A stretch of 5,342 nucleotides of DNA from Pseudomonadota bacterium (GTDB lineage: Bacteria; Pseudomonadota; Gammaproteobacteria; Burkholderiales; Burkholderiaceae). The DNA is taken from positions 1-5,342 of the forward strand of contig JAJYBQ010000174.1 of NCBI GenBank assembly GCA_021778935.1, given 5' to 3'. Every line of letters starts with the position of its first letter. Position 1 is the stretch's first letter. The translations under genes were made by a program, and so were the position numbers. The notes under the pieces were generated by a model that saw nothing but the letters and a program-made list of their open reading frames with translations, was not told the origin of the DNA and did not search any database. Shown here piece after piece: positions 1 through 5,342 of the stretch.

Positions 1-83
1 AGCGAGTTGGACATGTTGCGCAGCATTGCCAAGCGGTGGCTGCTGGTGCGATTGAGTTTTCGCAGTCCGTGTCCGTGGCGCAT
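1..83 (-). CDS. rplQ: 50S ribosomal protein L17, N-terminal part (cut by window edge)
   Basis: Only the first 27 codons are inside the window. They read [20 protein letters not shown] followed by LRNMSNS, which is the highly conserved start of bacterial L17. L17 is a 50S protein near the exit of the peptide tunnel. The ATG at 81-83 is preceded by a good Shine-Dalgarno sequence (AAGGAA, complement of 89-94, five bases before the start). It follows rpoA after 29 bases with no hairpin or terminator between them, so it should be the last gene of the alpha operon, as in E. coli. The rest of the gene and any operon terminator lie beyond the left edge. Identity is secure from the N-terminal match and from position after rpoA. 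Confidence 0.97.
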   Translation of the reverse strand, partial: MRHGHGLRKLNRTSSHRLAMLRNMSNS

Positions 84-112
84 GGGATTTCCTTCTCTTT
101 TCTGTCAGTTGT

Positions 113-1093
113 TTACTTCTCGAGCCCGACCGGCGGCCAGTTCTCCAGCTTCATGCCGAGGGTGAGGCCACGCGTCGCGAGCACTTCCTTGATCTCGTTG
201 AGCGACTTGCGGCCCAGGTTCGGGGTCTTGAGCAGCTCGTTCTCGGTACGTTGGATCAGGTCGCCGATGTAATAGATGTTTTCCGCCTTGAGGCAGTTCG
301 CCGAGCGAACGGTCAGCTCCAGGTCGTCGACCGGGCGCAGCAGCATCGGGTCGACGTCGACCTTCGCACGCTGCGCGTGCGCCGGTTCGCCGACGCCTTC
401 CAGCGCCGCGAAGACCGAAAGCTGCTCAACCAGAATGCGCGCGGATTGCCGAACCGTTTCCTCGGGCGCGATCGCGCCGTTGGTTTCGATCGTCATCACG
501 AGCTTGTCCAGGTCGGTGCGCTGCTCGACCCGCGCGCTCTCGACGGTGTAGCTCACGCGGCGAACCGGCGAGAACGACGCGTCCAGAACGATCCGGCCGA
601 TGGTCGCGGAATGATCGTCGCGGAATGCCCGGACGTTCCCGGGAATATAGCCGCGGCCCTTTTCCACCTTGACCTGCATGGCAAGCTTGCCGGCCGCCGA
701 GAGGTGCGCGATCACGTGGTCGGGGTTGATCACCTCGACGTCGTGGGGCAGTTCGATGTCGCCCGCCGTCACGATCCCTTCGCCTTCCTTGCGCAGGTTC
801 AGCGTCACCTCGTCGCGGTTGTGCAGCTTGAACACGATACCCTTGAGGTTGAGCAGGATGTCGACGACGTCCTCGCGCACGCCGTCGATGGTCGAGTACT
901 CATGTACGACGCCCTCGATCTGCACCTCGGTGGGCGCGTAGCCGACCATCGAGGACAGGATGATGCGCCGGAGCGCATTTCCCAGCGTATGGCCATACCC
1001 GCGCTCGAACGGCTCCATCGTCACGACGGCGGCGTTTGGCCCCATCGATTCGACTTCGATGGAGCGCGGCTTCAACAATCCTGTGGCATTCAT
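113..1093 (-). CDS. rpoA: DNA-directed RNA polymerase subunit alpha
   Basis: The 326-residue protein is full length for a proteobacterial alpha subunit (E. coli has 329). The N-terminal domain (about 1-232) carries the assembly and dimerisation motif around 27-52 ([17 protein letters not shown]). A short linker rich in Ala, Glu and Arg (about 233-248) leads to the C-terminal domain (about 250-326). That domain keeps the UP-element and activator-contact residues: [11 protein letters not shown] with R263, N266 and C267 (E. coli R265, N268, C269), and G294, K296, S297 and E300. The dimer nucleates core polymerase assembly. The ATG at 1091-1093 gives the expected N-terminus ([11 protein letters not shown]), but its best Shine-Dalgarno (AAAGGG, complement of 1105-1110) is 11 bases away, a rather long spacing. 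It lies 114 bases after rpsD, the widest gap in the window, which holds two hairpins, so its expression may be partly uncoupled from the genes before it. Confidence 0.99.
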   Translation of the reverse strand: MNATGLLKPRSIEVESMGPNAAVVTMEPFERGYGHTLGNALRRIILSSMVGYAPTEVQIEGVVHEYSTIDGVREDVVDILLNLKGIVFKLHNRDEVTLNLRKEGEGIVTAGDIELPHDVEVINPDHVIAHLSAAGKLAMQVKVEKGRGYIPGNVRAFRDDHSATIGRIVLDASFSPVRRVSYTVESARVEQRTDLDKLVMTIETNGAIAPEETVRQSARILVEQLSVFAALEGVGEPAHAQRAKVDVDPMLLRPVDDLELTVRSANCLKAENIYYIGDLIQRTENELLKTPNLGRKSLNEIKEVLATRGLTLGMKLENWPPVGLEK

Positions 1094-1151
1094 GCTGACA
1101 CAATCCCTTTCAATACCCTCGGCTCGTTACACCGATAAGGCTGGTGGATGG

Positions 1152-1197
1152 TCGCGGGATTCGCGATGCAGCGCCGGCTCCCGCATCACGCCGGCGC
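1152..1197 (-). other. Tandem hairpins in the rpsD-rpoA gap
   Basis: Read on the mRNA strand, the 114-base gap can form two successive perfect stems. The first has an 8-bp stem GCGCCGGC/GCCGGCGC (arms 1190-1197 and 1171-1178) with an 11-base loop. The second has a 5-bp stem TCGCG/CGCGA (arms 1162-1166 and 1152-1156) with a 5-base loop. Neither is followed by a run of U, so these are not classical intrinsic terminators. Possible roles are an RNase processing site, a 3' stability element for the upstream message, or partial attenuation ahead of rpoA. The pairing is seen directly; the role is inference, and GC-rich DNA makes short stems easy to find. Confidence 0.5.
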
Positions 1198-1207
1198 CGC
1201 CCCTGCA

Positions 1208-1831
1208 TTACCGGGAATACAACTCGACGACCAGCGACTCGTTGATGTCCTGCGCGACGTCGCCGCGATCCGGAAGCGCCTTGAACTTGCCGGTCATCTT
1301 CTGCGCGTCGACTTCGACCCAGGACGGGAATCCGCTCTGGGCCGCGAGGCCGAGGGCATCCTGGATGCGCGTCTGCTTGCGGGCGCGTTCGCGGATCGTG
1401 ATCTGATCCCCGGCGCGCAGCAGCATCGACGAGATGTTCGTCACCTTGCCGTTGACTTCGACCGCGCAGTGCGAGACCAGCTGGCGCGCCTCGGCGCGGG
1501 TCGAGCCGAAGCCCATGCGGTAGACGACGTTGTCCAGGCGCGACTCGAGCAGGGCGATCAGGTTCTCACCCGTGTTGCCCTTGCGGCGCTCGGCCTCGGC
1601 GAAATAGCGCCGGAACTGGCGCTCCAGTACGCCGTAGGTCCGCTTGACCTTCTGCTTCTCGCGAAGCTGCGTACCGTAGTCGGACAGTCGGGCGCCGGAC
1701 GTTCGGCCGTGCTGGCCGGGTTTGCTGTCGGCCTTGCACTTGGTGTCGAGCGCACGACGTGCGCTCTTCAGAAACAGGTCGGTGCCTTCCCGCCGCGATA
1801 GCTTGAGTTTTGCTCCCGTGTAGCGAGCCAT
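1208..1831 (-). CDS. rpsD: 30S ribosomal protein S4
   Basis: The 207-residue product matches S4 along its length (E. coli has 206). It starts [20 protein letters not shown], contains the N-terminal region [20 protein letters not shown] (50-69), and has the S4 RNA-binding domain at about 97-157 with the family signature [20 protein letters not shown] (99-118). It ends [13 protein letters not shown]4 is a primary 16S rRNA binding protein that starts assembly of the 30S body. In E. coli it is also the translational repressor of the alpha operon. The ATG at 1829-1831 is chosen over an in-frame start 33 bases upstream because it gives the conserved N-terminus and has a Shine-Dalgarno sequence (AGGAAGAG, complement of 1835-1842) at correct spacing. 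The 87-base gap before it contains a hairpin. Confidence 0.99.
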   Translation of the reverse strand: MARYTGAKLKLSRREGTDLFLKSARRALDTKCKADSKPGQHGRTSGARLSDYGTQLREKQKVKRTYGVLERQFRRYFAEAERRKGNTGENLIALLESRLDNVVYRMGFGSTRAEARQLVSHCAVEVNGKVTNISSMLLRAGDQITIRERARKQTRIQDALGLAAQSGFPSWVEVDAQKMTGKFKALPDRGDVAQDINESLVVELYSR

Positions 1832-1852
1832 GTTCTCTTCCTGCTCAGCAAA

Positions 1853-1878
1853 GATCGCCGGCACATGCCGCAGCGATC
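1853..1878 (-). other. Hairpin just upstream of rpsD
   Basis: On the mRNA strand the sequence GATCGC-TG-CGGC-ATGT-GCCG-GCGATC folds into a 10-bp stem with a 2-base bulge and a 4-base loop (arms 1867-1878 and 1853-1862). It ends 21 bases before the rpsD ATG and about 10 bases before its Shine-Dalgarno sequence. Only UUU follows before the sequence becomes mixed, so a terminator is unlikely. It could influence ribosome access to rpsD or mark a processing site. S4 is a known autoregulator in E. coli and in Firmicutes, which makes a regulatory role conceivable, but nothing here shows that S4 binds it. Confidence 0.5.
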
Positions 1879-1918
1879 AGGTTATCGGTTCCGTATTCCA
1901 CCAGTCGGCTCCGCCTTC

Positions 1919-2329
1919 TCAGACGCGCCGGCGCTTGGGCGCGCGGCAGCCGTTGTGCGGAACGGGCGTGATGTCCTGGATGGACGTAATGCGAAACCCG
2001 CAAGCATTGAGCGCGCGAACCGAGGATTCGCGTCCGGGGCCCGGGCCCTTGATCCGCACCTCGAGGTTCTTCACGCCGCATTCGAGCGCCGCACGGCCGG
2101 CCGTCTCGGCGGCAACCTGCGCCGCGAACGGGGTCGACTTGCGCGAGCCCTTGAATCCCGCCCCGCCGCTGGTTGCCCAGGAAAGCGCATTGCCCTGGCG
2201 ATCGGTGATCGTGATGATGGTGTTGTTGAAGGACGCGTGAACGTGCGCGATGCCCTCGGCGATGTTCTTCTTGACCTTCTTCCGCGCGCGCTGCGCGGCC
2301 TGCTGCTGGCTCGGATTACGCGTTGCCAT
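1919..2329 (-). CDS. rpsK: 30S ribosomal protein S11
   Basis: The 136-residue protein is S11, part of the 30S platform near the mRNA exit, where it helps hold the Shine-Dalgarno region. Conserved blocks are [20 protein letters not shown] (29-48), [20 protein letters not shown] (54-73), [10 protein letters not shown] (93-102), and the C-terminal signature ending [13 protein letters not shown]. It is a little longer than the E. coli protein (129 residues) because of a Gln- and Ala-rich N-terminus, which is the variable part of the family. The ATG (2327-2329) lies only two bases after the rpsM stop codon, and its Shine-Dalgarno sequence (AAAGG, complement of 2339-2343) lies inside the last codons of rpsM, so the two genes are probably translationally coupled. 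Confidence 0.99.
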   Translation of the reverse strand: MATRNPSQQQAAQRARKKVKKNIAEGIAHVHASFNNTIITITDRQGNALSWATSGGAGFKGSRKSTPFAAQVAAETAGRAALECGVKNLEVRIKGPGPGRESSVRALNACGFRITSIQDITPVPHNGCRAPKRRRV

Positions 2330-2331
2330 GC

Positions 2332-2703
2332 TTAGGATCCTTTCTTGAGTGCGACGCCGGCCTTGCGCGGACCCTTGCGGGTACGGGCATTGGTACGGGT
2401 ACGCTGGCCCCGCACCGGCAGGCCGCGGCGGTGCCGCATGCCGCGATAGCAGCCGAGGTCGATCAAGCGCTTGATCGAGAGTTGGATTTCGCGGCGGAGA
2501 TCGCCCTCGACGGTGAAGCGGCCGACCGCCTCCCGGATACGTTCGACTTCCGCATCGGTCAGCTCCTTGACCTTGCGGTCATACGGAACTTTCACGGCAT
2601 CCAGAATGGCGCGCGCCCGCGCGCGCCCGATGCCGTAGATCGCCGTCAGGCCGATCTCGGAATGCTGATGCGGGGGAATATTGATTCCGGCTATCCGTGC
2701 CAT
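2332..2703 (-). CDS. rpsM: 30S ribosomal protein S13
   Basis: The 123-residue protein is S13 of the 30S head, which contacts the P-site tRNA and forms inter-subunit bridges. The N-terminus ([20 protein letters not shown]) and the following [12 protein letters not shown] carry the nucleic-acid-binding helical domain. The C-terminal half contains [20 protein letters not shown] (82-101) and then [13 protein letters not shown], the S13 signature and its basic tail. Length is close to E. coli (118). The ATG is at 2701-2703. Its ribosome-binding site is weak: no clear AGGAG is seen, only GAGAAAGTGA, which overlaps a small hairpin. In E. coli the start of this gene is the target of S4 autoregulation. 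It is the first gene of the alpha group here. Confidence 0.99.
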   Translation of the reverse strand: MARIAGINIPPHQHSEIGLTAIYGIGRARARAILDAVKVPYDRKVKELTDAEVERIREAVGRFTVEGDLRREIQLSIKRLIDLGCYRGMRHRRGLPVRGQRTRTNARTRKGPRKAGVALKKGS

Positions 2704-2713
2704 TGCTTAGTTC

Positions 2714-2735
2714 ACTTTCTCAAAGTCCCGAAGGA
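2714..2735 (-). promoter_or_regulatory. Candidate rpsM leader element (two small hairpins)
   Basis: In the 40-base gap before rpsM the mRNA strand shows UCC-UUCG-GGA (2726-2735; a UUCG tetraloop closed by C-G) followed at once by ACUUU-GAG-AAAGU (2714-2726). The two stems share one base at 2726, so they may compete or stack. The second stem lies 10 bases before the rpsM ATG and covers the only purine-rich stretch that could act as a ribosome-binding site. In E. coli S4 represses the alpha operon through a pseudoknot around the rpsM start. The location fits such a control element, but the stems are short and no similarity to the E. coli pseudoknot has been shown. Confidence 0.35.
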
Positions 2736-2743
2736 TTCCATTC

Positions 2744-2857
2744 TTAGCCCTGACGCTGCTTGTGGCGCGGGTCCGAGCAGATCACTCGCACCACGCGCTT
2801 GCGGCGGATCACCTTGCACTTGCGGCACATCTTCTTTACCGATGCCATGACTTTCAT
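2744..2857 (-). CDS. rpmJ: 50S ribosomal protein L36 (zinc-ribbon form)
   Basis: This 37-residue protein is L36, the smallest 50S protein, which binds 23S rRNA at the base of the L7/L12 stalk side of the large subunit. It begins [20 protein letters not shown] and ends RHKQRQG. The zinc ligands are all present: C11, C14, C27 and H32 (CxxC, 12 residues, C, 4 residues, H), so this is the zinc-binding form and not the zinc-free paralogue. The start at 2855-2857 has a strong Shine-Dalgarno sequence (AGGAG, complement of 2864-2868, six bases before the ATG). A longer in-frame reading that overlaps infA is not credible. It lies 58 bases after infA and 40 bases before rpsM. Confidence 0.98.
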   Translation of the reverse strand: MKVMASVKKMCRKCKVIRRKRVVRVICSDPRHKQRQG

Positions 2858-2884
2858 GTCGTACTCCTGTTCCCTCACCCCCGG

Positions 2885-2914
2885 CACGCCTCCCGAACGG
2901 GACGCTCCGGCGTG
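2885..2914 (-). other. Hairpin in the infA-rpmJ gap
   Basis: On the mRNA strand CACGCC (2909-2914) pairs with GGCGTG (2885-2890), and inside it UCCC-GUUC-GGGA (2891-2902) forms a stacked inner stem; six unpaired bases (GGAGCG) bulge on the 5' side. The hairpin starts one base after the infA stop codon and is followed by a G-rich stretch, not U, so it does not look like an intrinsic terminator. It may protect the 3' end of a processed secY-infA message or be without function. The pairing is visible; the role is inference. Confidence 0.45.
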
Positions 2915-2915
2915 T

Positions 2916-3134
2916 TTATCTCGCCCGAAAGACGATCCTTGCCCGCGAGAGGTCATACGGCGTCAATTCCACCGTCACCTTGTCACCCGGAAGAATGCGT
3001 ATGTAGTGCATTCGCATCTTGCCGGAAATGTGCCCCAGAACCACATGGTTGTTCTCGAGCTTCACGCGAAACGTCGCATTGGGGAGATTTTCGAGGATCT
3101 CCCCCTGCATCTGAATCACGTCGTCGCGCGCCAT
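2916..3134 (-). CDS. infA: Translation initiation factor IF-1
   Basis: The 72-residue protein has exactly the usual length of IF-1. It is a single S1/OB-fold domain that binds the 30S A site and, with IF-2 and IF-3, steers initiator tRNA to the P site. Conserved stretches are [20 protein letters not shown] (5-24), [20 protein letters not shown] (35-54) and [17 protein letters not shown] at the end. Residue 29 is Asn where Gly is usual (ENGHVV in most homologues, ENNHVV here). The ATG at 3132-3134 follows the secY stop after four bases; GGTGA overlapping that stop (complement of 3139-3143) probably serves as the ribosome-binding site, which couples the two genes. Placement between secY and rpmJ is a betaproteobacterial trait. 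Confidence 0.98.
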   Translation of the reverse strand: MARDDVIQMQGEILENLPNATFRVKLENNHVVLGHISGKMRMHYIRILPGDKVTVELTPYDLSRARIVFRAR

Positions 3135-3138
3135 ACCT

Positions 3139-4464
3139 TCACCGCATCAACCCGGGCGCACCACGGAAATTCGCCTTCTTGAGCAGCGAATCGTATTGGT
3201 GCGTCATCAAATACGCCTGTACCTGGGCCATGAAGTCCATCGTCACCACCACCACGATGAGCAGCGACGTGCCGCCGAAGTAGAACGGCACGCTCCAGCG
3301 CAGATACAGAAATTCCGGCACCAGGCACACCAGGGTGATGTAGATGGCTCCCGCCAGTGTGAGACGCAGCAGAATCTTGTCGATGAAACGGGCCGTCTGA
3401 TCGCCGGGACGGATGCCGGGCACGAAGGCGCCGCTCTTCTTGAGGTTGTCCGCCTGCTCCTTCGTATTGAACACCAATGCGGTGTAAAAGAAGCAGAAAA
3501 ACACGATCAACGACGCGTACAGGATCAGGTACAAGGGCTGGCCGTGCTGCAGGGTCGCAGCCAGGTCGCGAATCCAGCGCATTCCGTGCCCCGCCGAAAA
3601 CCACCCCGCGATGGTCGCCGGGAACAACACGATCGACGACGCGAAGATCGGCGGGATCACCCCGGACATGTTGAGCTTCAGGGGCAGATAGGAGCTCTGG
3701 CCGCCGTAGACGCGGTTTCCGACCTGCCGCTTGGCGTAGTTGACGAGAATCCGCCGCTGGCCCCGCTCGACGAAGACCACGAATCCGGTCACGACCACGA
3801 TCAGCGCGGCGATGGCAAAGAACGAGAGGTACCCGAGCGCGCCGCTGGAAACGAGTTCGAACAGGCGGCCGATCGCCCCCGGCAGCCCTGCCACGATCCC
3901 CGAAAAAATGATGATGGAAATGCCATTCCCCAGGCCGCGCTCGGTGATCTGCTCGCCCAGCCACATCAGGAACATGCTGCCGGTCACCAGCGATACCGTG
4001 CCGAGAAACCGGAACAGGAAGCCGGGAACGATGGCGAGATGCGGCAGCGATCCGATCGCGACGATCGCCATGTACGACTGCACCGCGGCAAGACCCACCG
4101 TGGCATAGCGCGTGTACTGCGTGATCTTGCGACGGCCCGACTCCCCTTCCTTGCGCAGCGCTTCGAGGGAAGGCATGACATAGGCAAGCATCTGCAGGAT
4201 GATCGACGCCGAGATGTACGGCATGATCCCGATCGAGAAGATCGAGAACCGCGCCAGCGCGCCGCCCGAGAACATGTTCATCAGGCCGAGAATCCCGCCC
4301 TGCTGCGACTGGAAGGCACGCCGGAACTGATCGGGATCGATCAGCGGAACCGGGATGTGCGTGCCGATCCGGTACACGACGAGCGCGAGCAGGAGAAATA
4401 CCAGCCGACGCTGTAGATCGGCATATTTCCCCCCGCTGACCGCTGCATTCCCGGGCCGGTTCAC
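3139..4464 (-). CDS. secY: Preprotein translocase subunit SecY
   Basis: The 441-residue protein is the channel of the SecYEG translocon in the inner membrane, which passes unfolded proteins across or into the membrane with SecA or the ribosome. Length is normal (E. coli 443). Ten membrane segments can be placed at about 20-38, 72-95, 117-137, 150-170, 180-198, 212-232, 269-289, 311-332, 366-386 and 394-416. The plug region follows TM1 ([15 protein letters not shown], 56-70). Family motifs are [35 protein letters not shown] (168-187), the cytoplasmic loop [20 protein letters not shown] (245-264), and the loop [20 protein letters not shown] (333-352) that contacts SecA or ribosome. The start codon is GTG (4462-4464), supported by AAAGG seven bases upstream; the first in-frame ATG would remove TM1. 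It follows rplO after 26 bases. Confidence 0.98.
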   Translation of the reverse strand: MNRPGNAAVSGGKYADLQRRLVFLLLALVVYRIGTHIPVPLIDPDQFRRAFQSQQGGILGLMNMFSGGALARFSIFSIGIMPYISASIILQMLAYVMPSLEALRKEGESGRRKITQYTRYATVGLAAVQSYMAIVAIGSLPHLAIVPGFLFRFLGTVSLVTGSMFLMWLGEQITERGLGNGISIIIFSGIVAGLPGAIGRLFELVSSGALGYLSFFAIAALIVVVTGFVVFVERGQRRILVNYAKRQVGNRVYGGQSSYLPLKLNMSGVIPPIFASSIVLFPATIAGWFSAGHGMRWIRDLAATLQHGQPLYLILYASLIVFFCFFYTALVFNTKEQADNLKKSGAFVPGIRPGDQTARFIDKILLRLTLAGAIYITLVCLVPEFLYLRWSVPFYFGGTSLLIVVVVTMDFMAQVQAYLMTHQYDSLLKKANFRGAPGLMR

Positions 4465-4471
4465 GAATCCG

Positions 4472-4476
4472 CCTTT
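4472..4476 (-). promoter_or_regulatory. Ribosome-binding site that sets the GTG start of secY
   Basis: AAAGG on the mRNA strand stands seven bases before the GTG at 4462-4464. No ATG in the same frame occurs nearby, and the reading frame downstream gives a normal SecY N-terminal cytoplasmic tail of about 19 residues, so this site decides the start. Confidence 0.7.
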
Positions 4477-4490
4477 CCCTGGTGCCGCCG

Positions 4491-4937
4491 TCAGGCCGCG
4501 CCGACCGGCTCGACCGAGCCGCCCGCCGCTTCGATGGCCGCGCGGGCGCCGGCGCTCACGCCAAGTCCGCGGACCTTCACCGCCCGGCTGATGGTTCCGG
4601 TGTTGACGATCCGCGCACCCTGCGCCAGAACCGACACGATGCCGGCGCTCTTCAGCGTGAGCAGGTCGACTTCCTCCGCATCCAGACCCTGGATGACGGT
4701 CAGACGGATGGTCTCGATGTACCGGCGATGCAGCGACGTGAAGCCGCGCTTGGGAAGCCGCCGGTGCAGCGGCATCTGACCGCCCTCGAAGCCGACCTTA
4801 TGGAATCCGCCCGCACGGGACTTCTGACCCTTGTGACCGCGGCCCGCGGTCTTTCCCCAGCCGCTGCCGATGCCCCGCCCGACGCGATGCCGCACCTTCT
4901 TGGAGCCGGCCGCCGGTTTGATGGAATTCAAGCGCAT
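4491..4937 (-). CDS. rplO: 50S ribosomal protein L15
   Basis: The 148-residue protein is L15, a late-assembling 50S protein with a long extended N-terminal tail that reaches into 23S rRNA. The Gly-, Lys- and Arg-rich tail is plain to see: [12 protein letters not shown] (15-26), [16 protein letters not shown] (29-44), and then [19 protein letters not shown] (50-68). The globular C-terminal part (about 75-145) ends in [20 protein letters not shown] (122-141), the usual L15 signature region. E. coli L15 has 144 residues. The ATG (4935-4937) has GAGGAA five bases upstream. That sequence overlaps the TGA stop of rpmD, which suggests coupling. The usual order rpmD-rplO-secY is kept. Confidence 0.99.
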   Translation of the reverse strand: MRLNSIKPAAGSKKVRHRVGRGIGSGWGKTAGRGHKGQKSRAGGFHKVGFEGGQMPLHRRLPKRGFTSLHRRYIETIRLTVIQGLDAEEVDLLTLKSAGIVSVLAQGARIVNTGTISRAVKVRGLGVSAGARAAIEAAGGSVEPVGAA

Positions 4938-4942
4938 GAGCG

Positions 4943-4949
4943 TTCCTCA
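4943..4949 (-). promoter_or_regulatory. rplO ribosome-binding site fused with the rpmD stop codon
   Basis: The mRNA reads TGAGGAA, in which TGA (4947-4949) ends rpmD and GAGGAA (4943-4948) is the Shine-Dalgarno sequence of rplO, five bases before its ATG. A ribosome that terminates on rpmD therefore sits on the initiation site of rplO, a typical layout for translational coupling. Confidence 0.75.
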
Positions 4950-5138
4950 ACCCACCTTGATCAGGTAGGAAACCTTGTTGATCATGCCCCGAACCGCGGG
5001 CGTGTCTTCGAGCACGCGCGAGCTGTTCAGGCGCCCGAGACCAAGGCCGCGCACCGTGGCGCGGTGGTCCGTCTTGGTTCCGGCAACGCTGCGTACCAGC
5101 GTAACCTTGACCGTCTTGCCGTCCGCTTTTTCCGTCAT
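4947..5138 (-). CDS. rpmD: 50S ribosomal protein L30
   Basis: The 63-residue protein is L30, a small ferredoxin-like-fold protein of the 50S subunit that contacts 23S rRNA. Typical features are the first strand [13 protein letters not shown] (8-20), the central [20 protein letters not shown] (26-45), where the GLGLGRLN stretch is the family hallmark, and the last strand [14 protein letters not shown] (49-62). The family is usually 58-61 residues long; here the N-terminus is slightly extended (MTEKADGK). The ATG at 5136-5138 has GAGGA five bases upstream, overlapping the rpsE stop. It sits between rpsE and rplO as in nearly all bacteria that have it. Confidence 0.98.
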   Translation of the reverse strand: MTEKADGKTVKVTLVRSVAGTKTDHRATVRGLGLGRLNSSRVLEDTPAVRGMINKVSYLIKVG

Positions 5139-5143
5139 CGCCG

Positions 5144-5149
5144 TCCTCA
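5144..5149 (-). promoter_or_regulatory. rpmD ribosome-binding site fused with the rpsE stop codon
   Basis: The mRNA reads TGAGGA: TGA (5147-5149) ends rpsE and GAGGA (5144-5148) is the Shine-Dalgarno sequence of rpmD, five bases before its ATG. It is the same layout as at the rpmD-rplO junction. Confidence 0.75.
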
Positions 5150-5342
5150 GCCCAGAATCTCTTCCACCGTCTTGCCGCGCTTGGCCGCAATTTCGGCAGG
5201 AGTACGCAACTTGTCGAGCGCCTTGAGGGTCGCCCGGACCATGTTGTACGGATTGGTCGAACCGTGCGCCTTCGCCACGACGTTGTGAACGCCCATCACG
5301 TCGAAGATCGCGCGCAGCGGGCCGCCCGCGATCACGCCGGTA
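5147..5342 (-). CDS. rpsE: 30S ribosomal protein S5, C-terminal part (cut by window edge)
   Basis: Only the last 64 codons and the stop are in the window; the gene enters from the right edge. The visible part begins [20 protein letters not shown] and continues with [20 protein letters not shown], the conserved C-terminal domain of S5, and ends [12 protein letters not shown]5 lies at the mRNA entry channel of the 30S subunit and affects decoding accuracy and mRNA unwinding. The match to the E. coli C-terminus (IIAGGAMRAVL, AKAYGSTNP, AAKRGKSVEEILG) is close. It does not start at the internal GTG at 5335; that codon is an ordinary Val. rpmD follows eight bases after the stop. Confidence 0.97.
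   Translation of the reverse strand, partial: TGVIAGGPLRAIFDVMGVHNVVAKAHGSTNPYNMVRATLKALDKLRTPAEIAAKRGKTVEEILG

Noticed and set aside
251..1138. Long plus-strand reading frame (295 codons) opposite rpoA
   Set aside because: It is the antisense shadow of a clearly conserved gene in GC-rich DNA. Its product is Asp-, Arg-, His- and Val-rich with no recognisable domain and no convincing ribosome-binding site.
1171..1197. Intrinsic terminator between rpsD and rpoA
   Set aside because: The stem is strong but no U-run follows it in the transcript direction, and the operon continues into rpoA and rplQ.
1094..1207. Promoter for rpoA in the rpsD-rpoA gap
   Set aside because: I looked for -35 and -10 boxes with proper spacing on the minus strand and found no convincing pair.
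1832..1864. Start of rpsD 11 codons upstream
   Set aside because: The conserved S4 N-terminus MARYTG begins at 1831 and has its own good ribosome-binding site; the extension would pass through the hairpin region.
2858..2956. N-terminal extension of L36 to 70 residues, overlapping the end of infA
   Set aside because: The 37-residue form matches the family length and N-terminus and has a strong AGGAG at correct spacing; the extension reads through infA in another frame.
3116..3964. Minus-strand 282-codon frame overlapping secY in another frame
   Set aside because: It is an out-of-frame reading of secY and infA with no family resemblance; both real genes cover the region.
3196..4416. Long plus-strand reading frame (406 codons) opposite secY
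   Set aside because: The protein is a low-complexity mix of Arg, Asp, His and Gln, as expected from antisense reading of codons for hydrophobic membrane segments. secY itself is certain, so this is a shadow frame.

Overview
This window is a stretch of the bacterial spc/alpha ribosomal-protein gene cluster, read entirely from the minus strand (transcription runs from right to left). In transcription order it holds rpsE (3' part only), rpmD, rplO, secY, infA, rpmJ, rpsM, rpsK, rpsD, rpoA and rplQ (5' part only). All nine complete genes are intact. I see no frameshift, mobile element, tRNA, CRISPR array or foreign gene.

The gene order points to a betaproteobacterium. infA sits directly between secY and rpmJ with no adk or map, which is the betaproteobacterial arrangement; in Escherichia coli infA lies elsewhere, and in Firmicutes adk and map intervene. 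rpsD lies inside the alpha operon, as in beta- and gammaproteobacteria. Protein sequences agree: IF-1, RpoA, SecY and L15 resemble Burkholderia-type homologues recalled from memory. The DNA is GC-rich. The genus cannot be named; some residues, such as the S11 C-terminal region, differ from those I recall for Burkholderia, so a less familiar lineage is possible.

Layout by region. Right part (about 4465-5342): rpsE, rpmD and rplO are packed with 8-9 base gaps, and the Shine-Dalgarno sequence of each downstream gene overlaps the stop codon of the gene before it, which suggests translational coupling. Middle (3139-4464): secY, the membrane channel of the Sec translocon, starts with GTG, and infA follows after 4 bases. 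Left part (1-3134): infA, rpmJ, rpsM, rpsK, rpsD, rpoA and rplQ. Here four gaps are wider (58, 40, 87 and 114 bases), and each can form one or two short hairpins. No uninterrupted gene-free stretch exceeds 114 bases.

The genes work together in building the translation machinery: parts of the 30S subunit (S5, S13, S11, S4) and 50S subunit (L30, L15, L36, L17), initiation factor 1, the RNA polymerase alpha subunit, and the SecY channel that accepts nascent membrane and secreted proteins. No promoter is clear within the window, so the transcript probably begins upstream of rpsE, beyond the right edge. I found no undescribed system. The only features that the genes do not explain are the intergenic hairpins, which may be sites of autogenous control or mRNA processing.
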